Shown here: piece after piece, positions 25,464 to 38,300 of the stretch | How the letters are laid out: the number at the start of each line of letters is the position of its first letter | Position numbering within the stretch: position 1 is the first letter of the stretch | Source: Saccoglossus kowalevskii | Lineage: Eukaryota; Hemichordata; Enteropneusta; Harrimaniidae | Length of the DNA stretch: 64,000 nucleotides | NCBI RefSeq assembly: GCF_000003605.2 | Contig: NW_003128370.1 | Span: 432,008 to 496,007 of the forward strand | Reading direction: 5' to 3' | Made by a program: the position numbers and the translations under genes | The notes under the pieces: generated by a model | The model's database searches: none | The model's input: only the letters and a program-made list of their open reading frames with translations | What the model was told of the DNA's origin: nothing

Positions 25464-26382
25464 GTTGGTTGTTATTGTGATAGTAAACAGTCACAACGTC
25501 TGCGCTGATAAAACGTAGTCCCTCGATTAAACTATAAAATAATGTGTATAAACTGGTTTTACATATAATTTTTGTATCTCTGCAATTTTTGTTTGAACAC
25601 AAATGAAATGAATTGGTGAAATAAAAAGAAATATATTTTAAGTTAGAAATATCCTGACGTAGTATTCTTCCGCACGTTGAGTGTATGTGAGCAGTCGTTG
25701 CTACGTAGCCCACGGGTCAATGACTCGGAAAATACCGACCATTTCCGAACAATTCCGATTTCCTTAAAATGCCCGAATTTCGCCTCGGACTGTTTGGCAA
25801 TCCAAAATGATTTCCCCCTTAAAATGTTGTTATTTCATAAAAACAGTCAGCACTATCCTTCACTCAAACCATAACCACCAAGTACTAAACATGGGGTCAA
25901 AAGTCTGATGCATTTATTAACATAAATTACCAACCATGGTTACAGACTATGCTACCATTCAGTGCAGCCTGTTCAATGCCACACTGTGGCTACCACTAAG
26001 TAGTATCGAACAGTCTGTTCGCGGTAATTAAGCGGTCCAGCCACCGCCTTGGCACTCGGTAATATTCAGCTAAACGTGCCCGCAATCGATATATAAATCG
26101 CAGTGTAAACTGAAAGATCGTTGACCAGGCTGCAGCCAAACTTTTGTTTAATATGCCCACGGTTTGATTGGCCGTGGGTTCACAGCAAGTCACAAACACG
26201 GGACGAGTGTTTTCACAGTTTATTATCCAGCACACCAGTTGAACCTGTTGTCTTGGCGCGTGGACGAATGGAGTCACGCCAGTAACGCGTGGAACTTAGA
26301 CAAATACCCCGGCACAGTAACTCCACTTGTTCAACTTGAAGTACGAGACGCCGTCACAGGGACGGTGCATCACTAAGTGGAC
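25464..26382. promoter_or_regulatory. Divergent promoter region shared by CFAP299 and the coiled-coil gene
   Basis: The 919 bp between the two start codons must hold both promoters unless untranslated first exons lie elsewhere. Two partial X-box-like sites are visible: CCAACC-AT-GGTTAC at 25930-25943 (one half, read in reverse as GTAACC, fits RTNRCC) and the reverse of 25697-25710, GGCTAC-GT-AGCAAC (the AGCAAC half fits RGYAAC). RFX factors use such sites in motile-cilium genes. A plus-strand TATATAAA lies at 26090-26097 and an inverted CCAAT box (GATTGGC) at 26166-26172, inside a CCCACGG/CCGTGGG inverted repeat. Confidence 0.55.
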
Positions 26383-29300
26383 ATGTCCGCGTTCAACGCT
26401 TCGGACTCGAGAAGTAACTTACGACACCAGCTACTTGCGCGACCTGTTAGCGCTGCAAATGGTCAAGATAACGACGAGGCCGCCAAAGAATATGCCGCTT
26501 TTCTAAGGTATGGAGATCCATTATCGAGAAATATAGCTATTTATTTTTTATTTTGACGAGAATGATAATAGATATCTTAATTTGAAAGCTGGGTAAAATA
26601 AGAAGTCCGTGTAATGTTCTGTTTGCTAATTTGTAACGCAGTATCACTGTTTACATTGTCACATAGGTATCTAACTGGTATACAATATTAGTACTCGGTG
26701 TGGGTTGACGTTTTAAAAAAGATGTTTAAACCATTTACTTTTGTCAAGAGTAATACTGAAGTAGCAGACGGAGTTATATTTCAAGGCCGAACGTCCTGAA
26801 CATGGTTGTCCAGGATTTTCTAACCCACTGAGCAATGAGCTGGTTGTAATACGGTGCATATAATTGGGCATGACTTATTTGTTGTATGGTAGAATAGGTA
26901 GGTTACTAATATAACAATAATGACATGTTTGAGATTTTTAGTCGAGTCAAACAGTGACTAATCTTCAAGTTGACTAGGTTCTAGGTTTGGACTCACTACG
27001 TTTGTCATGTTTCCAATTACTTGAGATCTTGTTTGGGTCATTCATAGATTTAATACATCTACCTCCCCAATATATTGCAGTTTACCAAGAAATAATTGCC
27101 TTGAAGCTTATGTACAGAGATTTTTTTCTGTGAAGGGTACCCATCATATCCTTAAATCAGCCAGGTTGTATCTCAGTTAAAACTATTCGACCTTGAAAAT
27201 TGTATTTTTGAATACACATTACTGAGTTTTTATTGTTTCTCGGACTATTTTCAATGCTGAGATCTGTATCATTGTTTTGTTTTCATCTTGGTTCTCATAG
27301 TTGCTCTCTGGAAAATAATCCATGCACATGAGCACCACCGCACACTTGCAGGAGTTTTCAATGTGTGGCATTATTTAACAATGCTTTATTTGTTTTCTGA
27401 TGGACAGATTGATTGGTTAAAGCTGAGCTCTATACTATTTGAGGTCACAACTAAGACCTCAGTACACTAGTCCTTTTATGTAACTAACAGTGTGAACTTT
27501 AAATAAAAAACAATGAAGTCCAACCTCTCAGTAGATAAGCTGACATTGCTCCACTTTTACAAACAATAATTTGCATGAAAATTATAAATTAATTATTAAA
27601 ATCATAGAGTTATTTGATAACATTTTAGACCACTCAGTGGGATTTGTTATCATTTGTTTTCCTTTTTATTTGCTAGATTGAAACCAAGTGAATATACAAG
27701 TCTAGTCCATTAAATCAATTATTTCTTTCGCGAAATAGTGAAATTAAATCATAGACCTTAGAAAGGTCTATGATTACGGTAAATCTAATGTCTTCTGTGA
27801 ATGGCTTCATTTCATTAGGAATAATACAGGGTCTAGTGATACAAATATGCATAAATATTGAAAAAACATTTTATATAATATCTTTAGTTGCTTAGTAACA
27901 AGCCAAGAATAAAAATATCCTGACAGTGTGATAAATTAAACAATCATCTATTTGATTTATGAAAATGATAATAATATTACTTAAATGATGCATGTGCTGA
28001 TTTTTACATAGAAAAGTACAAAAATATTCGGAGTCAAAATAGCCCAACTTCACATAAGAGGGGAGGGGGTATTGAAGTCTCGGTTTGGATGAGGCAGGAA
28101 CAGAAATGTAGCCAAGTGAAATCACTGATGTGGCCAGAAAAAGATAGAATAGTTTATTTATCAAGCAAGTCAGTGATTCCCCAAAATGAGTATAGGCTTG
28201 ATGTCTAGGAATATATCATATCAAATGAGAACAGCTTTTTTGCTATTTCCTGTTCGTATTTTGGCAACCTGAGTCTGATCTATGTGAACTTGTATTAATT
28301 GTCCTGTCTTAAAAGCATTTGGAGGTTTCTCACGTATACATTAAAATTTCTAAAGCTATTGTGATACTAATTTAACTTAAAATTGATATAGTTACAACCC
28401 TTTAAGAAGCAGCAGTAAATGTTTGTAAATGTTTATGTAAGTAAGTAAGTAATTCTTTATTGCTATCGTATCCCATTTGAGATCTTGACATAAAATACAA
28501 TAAAGTCAAAAACATGTAATAATAAAAAAAATGAAAATAAAAGGAAATACTAAAAATACTGTAAATGAGTGAAATAAATACATATCTCATAATAAGAGAT
28601 AAATGAATAATTGTAATATAATGTAAATAAATGTAAATTTGTGTTTTGTGGGTTTTTTTTTTTATGTTAGGGAAATTGAGGAGAGAAAGCTTGTAAGAAC
28701 AAAACAAACACTAAGCAACTATTGACAAAATAAACCCTATATACCTATATAGTTACATTTTGGAAGAAAAAAAAGCTGTGTGCAAATGTTTTATAGTAAT
28801 TGAAGTTTCATATTATAAAAAAGTGAATTTGGGATTTTGTATTTTATAAATTTGACAAAAAGACAAATTAAGTAGGCATTATTCATGAAAGTCACTGTGA
28901 TTCGAGAGTGTTGGAATGTCAGTGTAATGTTTACTGCTAAATTTCACAAGTTTTCTAAAATTCACAAATGTGTAGTTCAATTAAAAACACTAAATCTAGT
29001 GAGCCAATTTTAAAACTACACTTTAAGATTGTTTTGTGTTCTCTTAAATCAAGCTATTCAAAACATTTAAATTTAAAGTGATTGGTTCGGTTTCCCCAGC
29101 AACATCAGAAGGCTAAACACTTGTACACAGTGGTATCATACTGTAGTATATCTGTCTTTGTGACCATATTAAGTGGGTGTTATAGTGTTAAAGTGTGTAC
29201 ACATACATGTTGTGTTATTTAGGGTTAATGTGAGGTTGTTACGAGAAAACTGCAAAGTATACACAAATTAAGGTAGTTCGGCAATCGTTATTGGCCGACA

Positions 29301-32300
29301 CATAGCAGAGGTTGATCCGTTGATGTATTCCATACTGCATGAGTGGATATTCTCAAGATGACCTTATTAAAATACATTTTTTTTCCTTTTTGTATAATTG
29401 CCAAAATGACAACAGAAATTTGTGCTCAGTGACAGGATTTTACATTTAGATGCTTCTGCTATAGCACTACTGCATTTAATGTAAACAAGACAAATTATTG
29501 AAATATGACATCACCATAACACGCATTTTGTAAATAAAGATGAGATTCAAACACGCCCATATAACATAATTGAATGCACCTGTACTGTGTTTTACCATGG
29601 TTATTTGTGCTTCTAGTAAATGTGGTTTTACAGACGGTTTTATTGTATTGTATTGTTTTCAGTGTGAGATGTATAATAATGTATTTCATGTTAATTGAAT
29701 TAATAAAATAATCTCTTATGCATATAAACATGACTCTATGCTAGACAGTATGCTAATAAATTCCAACAGTGCACACCAATTCTCACATAGTGTGGTAACC
29801 AAGTTTACTGCAACTGTTTACACAGACACTTGCATGTGGAAGTTAAATACACCGGTTTGTTTCACTGCACGTATCTGTGTTTCCATGCCTGTCGATCAAC
29901 AGTTCATGCAAGATTGTATAGAAATGTGACTACAGACAAGTTATTTTTCAATAAAGACATGGTAGCCAAGTGTATACAGTTCACTGCATTTCTTTATTCC
30001 AATGAAAAGCTTATTTAACATTCTTTTATCACAGAGTGATTGTATTTATGTGTGTACGCTACAGTATTATATTGTATTTGCATGTGTTTGTAAAAAACAG
30101 TTTCCTTATATAGCCATGGATATGAAAACAGTTGTTATGATTTCACATTAGGCACAAAAAACAATATTTCTGCTATATTTTTTTTTCTAAAACTGATGTG
30201 CATAGGCGACTTAATTTTATTTTCATTCAAAAATTTTCATTAAAATTTATGATTTTTCATGAAAACAGAGCTTTTTATTTGATTTTTGTTGTGATGTTCT
30301 AATGAAAGAACAAAAAAAAAAAACAGTGACAAGAACGTGAAGCATGCATGCATGAAAGTTCGAAATAGCATTTTAAAATGACTGAGATTCAGATTTTATT
30401 AAGTTGCATGTATTTCTAAAGTGGAACTATTAAATGACTTCTGCTAGATTAGCATCAAATCCCAGTCCCAGTCCTATCCTAGTGCATATATCACAGGGAG
30501 GGTCGTCACCTATGCACGTGTGAGAATTGAGTCCCAATCGATGATAACAACACATGCTGAAACACAAAGGCTCATGGGTAGATGCTTGTTTGTAAACAAT
30601 GACATGCTATGGCCATTTGACGCATGCGGAGGTGACGACTCTCCCGCTTTAAAAAGGGAATAACTTTGCAACCTGTAGGTGATATGACACAAGCACCATA
30701 ATTGCACGACCCCGTAATCGGATAAATCTGCTGATGAAAGTGAAAATAAATGACAGATTGCAAAAATTTAACATTTCACAAACTGTTACAATTGAGTAAT
30801 ACATGGATACAAGGATTTTGCTTTTTGTCTGTATATATAATGTTATGTATTTGGAAAATATTGGAATATATTTTTTTAAGTGAAATTCAGAAATTTCCTG
30901 GTCAACTTTGTTTTCACTACCACATTTTCTCAAATTTTTTTCTCTCAAAATAGTTCAGTGTGAAGTATTTTCGAAAAAAGACAAGAAAATGCTACATATA
31001 CCTCTGAAAAAAAGGTGGAAAAAATTTGCGCTGCTGTCTATACTTTGGCCCATACCTAAATAAGTTAAAATATCATCTTTGTTTAAATTATCATTTTTAT
31101 AGTAATAGATTGATGTACGGTAATGTCTTCTTTTCTGCACTTCTAGATTGATTTATTGTAATGTGTCCATACTCTATTTCCTGCCTGTACCTATATTGAC
31201 TTAACTTAATTGTGCAGATCGCTAATGGAATTTTATTACAGTAAGAATAAATACAATGAGACACACATGATATTGAAATGATAATTAAATAAATATACAC
31301 TGAGTTGTTCAGGTATTTAAAAGTGAAAAATAATATTATAATTCAGTTAATACCTTGAGGTTTCATTTTTAATTAAAAAGATGGAAACTAGTTATTATAG
31401 TAAAGCATAAATAGTCTTATTAATGCTTTGAATATTAAATATTAACAGTCAATGACAAGTTATGTTCATTTGGTCCAAAATTAACAAAGAATTTGTAGAA
31501 AAATATAAATTTAATTTCTTAGGTCAAATTTACGCAATGCATGATATTCTGTGCAAATACTTCATTAGTGTTTTGTTACTATAGTAACAAAGAATGTGTG
31601 ACATCATATATGTTCAATAAAAAACAAGTATTGATATTCAATGGAATTCCTTTTATCAAATTTTATGTGTAACAACGTTTTATAGGGTCAATGTCTGGTA
31701 ATGTAGTAGACTATATGAATTATATCTGCGGTACTACCTATTTTAGTTTTGTATTTTATAATTGTTTATGCAGATTAGAGTAATTTTATATGCAAATTAG
31801 TATAATTAAAAACCATATTTGATTACATACCACAGCAGAATACACCTCAACTTGCCAATTTTTTATACACTTGTATGAAAATATTTAATACAAATTTACA
31901 CTGGTGCCAACAAATTATCACCAAAACAATTAAAAAACAAATAATTATTTATTAGTTTTTATTTATTTATTTATTTTATCCCCAGTTGTGAAAAAGACTT
32001 TTATTTTCACCAATAGTTTGTTTTCATTTGTTGGCCTCACATGCATTTATTTTTATTTATACACAATTAATACAAATACATTAGTGCAGACATTAAGGTG
32101 AATTCAAAACTATTTATTGAGTTAGTAATGGGTGTTTCTTTTCATATTGACAGCATATCCTGTACTATTGTACTCCGTTGTATTACATAAAACCTCTTGT
32201 ACATTCAGTTACAGTTACAGTTACAGTCAGCTTTACATCTGTGAATTGCATTTATTTTTCAGTGAAACTATGTATTGTCTGTTCATGTGCTGTGTTTATC

Positions 32301-35300
32301 ATTTGTTGCTTGTAGTTGCACACATAATACCTGTGTACTGGTGTGAGAATAATCCTCTGCTGTGTTTGATATTCTGCCTCTACTTCACAATCACCAACTA
32401 AATAATTTTGTTATTAGGCATTTAATCTCTTAAATTGGCATGACAATTTTATCACAATATTTGGTTTAAAAGTGTTATATAAGTGTTTATTAGCATTGCC
32501 AACCTTTGTTATGTTTTAACAGGTACATGTATTTTGTTGGAAAAATTAGCATATTTGGAGCTATTTTCATAGTAATACATGTTAAAGCATTATTTAAAAT
32601 AAAATAGCCATTTGACACTACATTGATTTTTGTAATGCATGTAACTATTTTTTGTAGATACATGTAAATGTGAGGTTATTACGAAGAAGTATCCTCGTAA
32701 TAACCATATTAATATAGATCTTTTCCTCCCAATGATATATCATGGGAATGCAAAAATTCAAAAAGTTTAGAACAGAATCAGCAAACTTCTTTGTATGGAG
32801 TCCGGTCAAACCCTGGGGGCATCCATGTTTGTTTATTATTAGAGGATGCTTACAGGTATAATCATTCCATATTTGCAATTCGCATTTCCTAATATGGTAG
32901 GATGAAAATACCCCATAAAATACTACAGCATGCTGTTACTTATGGTGTTACGATCCCAGATGTATAATACATGTATTACAATATACTTTTGTAAATATAA
33001 TTTCTACCATAGAAGCAAATTTTTGAAAATAAACATTTTTTGTGTGAAAATTAATTTGGTGACTATATATTTTTATATGACGATTTGTGAACAAAAGCAT
33101 AATATAAAAACACACTGTAAAAAAGTCAAGGAAATCCGCTTAATGGTAACAACTATAACTGAATTATCATCTTTGAATTTTTGAACAGCCAAGATTAATT
33201 CCACAGGATATATTCCTGCTACAAAAGATTTAAGACAAGAATGGATTATGCTTTGTCCTGATTCTAAATTCAATTGCCTGTTTACAAATACTGTCAAACC
33301 TGTGTATAGTGACCGCCACGCCCACTTTTAATTCTAGTTTGAGTTGATAAATGTGGATGTTAAACAACGATAGCAATTTATGTTGCCTGTAACTCAAAGT
33401 TCGATTAACTGTTAACTAACCAATGAGTTATAATTTGGGTGTAGCTGTGCAAAAGTGGTCTTGGCTTGGAAAATATGGGCGTGGCCATTTTTGTAACTCA
33501 ATTTTTTCATAACTCTATGTTCATAACTCGATGTTCATAACTCTATGTTAATAACTCTATGTTCATAACTCTATGTTCATAACTCTATGTTCATAACTCG
33601 ATGTCCATAACTCTATGTTCATAACTCTATGTTCATAACTCTATGTTCATAACTCTATGTTCATAACTCGATGTCCATAACTCTATGTTCATAACTCTAT
33701 GTTCATAACTCTATGTTCATAACTCTATGTTCATAACTCGATGTCCATAACTCTATGTTCATAACTCTATGTTCATAACTCGATGTCCATAACTCAAACA
33801 ATTGAGCATCTCCTATAGGCAGGTAGTCAGTAACAATGGTTGGACTGTATCATGTGAGGTATCAAGTAACTAACATTACCCTGGCACACTTATAAGTGTA
33901 TGTATATATGTTGCTTTTTAAGCTATGAGCGTAAATAAATTGTGACCCTACCTTTGACGTACCGTAGCATCATTACAGAAGGATAGAGTGTTTTAAACAG
34001 TCTGGTCTTAACTCTCGTGGAACCAGTATATACTTGTGGATATAATACTTGACATATTACCAGAATTAATCTTGAGATGTAGGGGTCTTAATGAACTTAA
34101 CTGTTTCGTATTATCACAACCACAATAATGAAATTAAGTTTGTTCCATTTAAAACAACATAACAATTGCATTTTGTATACAACTTTTATGTGTGAAAACA
34201 AAATTAATATATATAATATACAATACTCATATACATGTTTATCACATATTTATTGAAGGTAACCATGACAATCAATAAATTTACCAAATTTTGAAAAATG
34301 TGATATATGATGTACATGTGCTATTGACTACATTGACCTTTGACCTCACACATGCTGAACCCTTCAGAACTACAGAGAAAACCTGACTAAATGTTATGTA
34401 CGAACAATTTTTTTGAAATAAAATCAAAAAATATCGAGCTGAAAGCTGCAATTATTTTTTATTTCTCACTCAAATTAACCTATTTTTTTTTTGTCTCCTG
34501 CCAAGTAATTGTATACAAATTTACATGTGTATTGATCTTTTGAATAATTAATTAGTGAATCCATCCAACATCACAACAATTTAATTCCTACAGTGTGTCT
34601 GTGACAGACATGCGGAAAACAAATACGCAATTATACAGATGTAACTAGTTTTTCCATTCTTTAATAAATATGCATGTAATTGTTTAATTTTCATCATTAA
34701 CATACCGGCTTTATTTAACCAATGTCCAGTAATTCAGATATGCTGTAATATTTTTGTAGTGGAAATTATTTTGAATGCACATGTTTTTGTTTTTTTTCGA
34801 TATTATAATATATCGGTAGTCATATACTGTGATATGCTGCTTTACAACCATACATTTTTGAAACCTAATGAAGTTCAGGCCACGTTATAAATGAACATAA
34901 TTATTTTTTAATTCAGACATGAGAACTTGATTTAGAAATATTTCTAGTTTAAAAAGTAAAGAAAAATACATAAAAATGGACACACTGTTGAACCCATAAC
35001 AGCCTGAAAGATCCCAAGGAAATTCTGCTACTGTGAATAATTTTTTTTCTGATTTTAGCAAAATTATTGTGGTTACAGAGTTTAAAGAAAATACAGATAA
35101 TTTGGGGATGTAGTTTCTTGCCATTGTGCCTCACTACATACTGCATACTGCCCTCTCCAGTTCAGCTGCACACATACATAAAAACAAAAGTTTTTTTCAA
35201 ATCGACAGTTGGGTAATCCATGCAATAATTCCTTTTCACATTCATTACATGTATCAATTTGTTTAGAATTATGATGGTGTTGATAGATTTTTCATTAAAA

Positions 35301-38300
35301 TATAATTTTTTTTAACAGGGAACAAGAAAGAAAGATTGGTCCCAATGGTTTCTTGGATTCCCATAAATACACATATTCTTATCAGCTGAAAGGCAAAGTG
35401 GTTGACAGTAAAGGGAATAAATCATCTGATACTACAGTTGCCAATGGAACTGGGTCACACAGTGCTCCACCATCAGCACGAGGCAAAGAAATTGCTTCTG
35501 TTGTTAACCTCCAAGCCAAAATTGAAAAAGATAAAAAAGATTTTGAGAAAAGGATGAAAATCATAGAGGTAAAAGCCATTATATTATATTTAATATCTTT
35601 TTACCGGTAATATTTTTTAAAACATTTTTCAGCCAAACGTGGGTGCAACAATTTTGTTGTATTTTTCTATATTTGTTTGTTAATTTTTGTTCAAGTACAC
35701 ATAATTTTCTGAATCAAAATTTTAGGAAGAAATTATGTGGGTTTAAAATTTGTAAAACAGTAAATGTGCTTATGTGTTTTTCATGAAATCTCCAATTTAA
35801 AAAAAAATTGTATGCTCCATACAGTAACCTTACAAACAATTGTTACCATGAATTATATTTAAAAAAAATCATATACTGGTATTCCTTTTTCATAATTTTT
35901 AGTCAATTGAAAAAAAGTAGTTATTATTGTATGACCATCTATTTATTTTAATTATATTTAAATTATTCATGTTTTATGCATTATTTAAATGAAAGGATCA
36001 CATGTGGCAACATAAACAAGAAGAACGAGAACTGAAACGATCAGAAGGTGACATCATCAAAAGTCGACAGCATTTACGTCGTACTCTGCGGGATTATGAA
36101 TCAGGTGAGATAACGTGCTAATCAAGGGCTGATAACAATGGTCACACTTATTTGTAAAACACTATATCATTCCTCATTCCTTTGTAACTGTCTTAATTTT
36201 TCCTAGTTGTTCAATTGTTGTTTTTTATTTTGTCATAGCAATCAATAGAAAAAGAGTTTCAGAAGAAAAGAAACTAACCGGAACCACGAAAGAAGAATAT
36301 GAAATCCAGAGGGAAATCACACACAGAAAGGAGAATGTAAGTAAATTGAAAAGTTTATAAATCAGTTTCTTTACAATACATGTATGTTTCAAATGACTGA
36401 CCTTTTCGTATTTTGTGTACTACTATATGTAATTTTATTAGAACATAAAGTTGATTTGGTTTCCTTGTTTTTGTGATTTAAGATATTTAAAAATGTAATA
36501 TATATATATATTCTTCATATCGTTAGATATGCCATATTAAGGATAAAATGGATTGTCATATCATAACCTAAAAATGCAGCGCTTACAGCATTGTAAAATC
36601 AAAACCACTATTACACATTTACAGTGATTGTTAATGTATTTGCCAAAACAATCAGTGCACTTGCGTTTTAGAACATTTCACTGTTTTATTGAATGAAGAA
36701 ATGTGTACTACAAGAATAGTTTTTTAGTTAATGATGAATCACTTTGCAACATGCATCAATGTACATGTTCATAGGTGTGTACAAGTATTTTATTAAATCA
36801 AAAGTTGCATACTTTTCGGATATTTTAACTTGACAAATAATAACAGTAATTAGTGACTAAAACATGTTTGTTAAAGTAGAAGCTTATTCATAAATGTAAA
36901 TACCAAGAATTAATTCATTTTGCAATAATTTGTACTCCTGGGGTACTCCTGGGGTACTCCTGGGGTACTCCTGGGGTACTCCTGGGGTACTCCTGGGGTA
37001 CTGATGGGGTACTTTTTGTTGTCCTGAACTATTTCAATAATCTAGCTTTTAAAGTGTAAAAATATGCAATTTTTCTTCTATGCAATTGTTCTAAAAATAG
37101 TGATTTTTGAAAATATCAGAACATGTTTCTGAAACTGCTTCACTGTAACACACAAACGAATGCTATAGCTTCATGATTGTACATAATAAAGCAATGAACA
37201 TTGTCATGCGATTTATGACAGTTTGTTATAAACATTAGAAAGTTTCAATTTTTGCATAATTATGATATATATGCTTATTGTAGAATACTAAAAGTCGCAT
37301 TGAGAAAGCACAGTCTAAACTACAGCAAAACAAAGATGAAGGCAGAAAAGCTGAGGTTCTGACGTAAGTTCATTTCATTATAACTGCAGTACATGCTAAC
37401 TTATCTTGAATTTTGTGTCTGACATCTAAGTTGTTAACTGTAAATTGCGCCCTCACTGTCAGATATTGTCTTTTTTTTTTATAAGCAAAACTCTACTTGA
37501 ACTGGAAAACTAGTTAAACTATGTTTTTTGTGTGCAGGGTTTTATTATTAACCTGTTTCAAACACCACTGGATATTGGATATGGAACTCACTGGTACCTT
37601 ATTATGTCCCTACAATTAAGTACACTTGTGAATTTAATTAAACATTTTCCAATTAAGACAGCCGGCAAATATCATTTCATTTTATCCTATTCTATAAAAA
37701 AAATTATTCCATCGTTTAGAATTTTTTGGAGACAGAATGAAGATAGTGACAATTTGATGATATGTTTGTAATTTTTCACTTAGAAGATTTCTCCATTAGT
37801 TCATTGATACATTATTATATTCTCAGTAGATACACAAATTAAATTTGCTATAGATCTACACTGAAGTCAACTAAGCCATATAAAATATTTATAAACTCAT
37901 GACAGTTACACATCAAATAAGCATGTGTAGTGTTATTACAATTTTAGTGATTTGATTAACAAAGTAGGTCACTATATCTAGGCTGTATGATTGCTTTCTG
38001 GAATAGAGATAGAGAATAGAGATATATAGTCAATCCAATCATTTTTTTGGATTTGAATGTGACTATTTATACTATAAGCATGCGTTTGTTTACTCCAGAT
38101 GTATCGTATATAAAAATGTGTGCACAAAAGTAAATACATACTCTTTTTTTGTAATGTTTGTGTCAGGTGACAGTTGTGGGCATTTACTGTCATTGTTGTC
38201 AAGTGCAAGTGCTGACATATAGTACATTTTGTCACAGACACCATATTCCAATTTGGGACTACCTGACTAGATTGTCGGAACATCTTCCTATCATAATGGC

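Larger units (their letters stand above)
26508..35318 (+). other. Intron 1 of the coiled-coil gene (8.8 kb), general content
   Basis: This is by far the largest intron of the gene. Besides the palindromes, LINE tail, MITE and minisatellite listed separately it is plain AT-rich sequence with many T and A runs. No additional exon or nested gene is recognised, although a short skipped or alternative exon could be missed by eye. First introns of this size often hold regulatory sequence; nothing here proves it. Confidence 0.45.
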
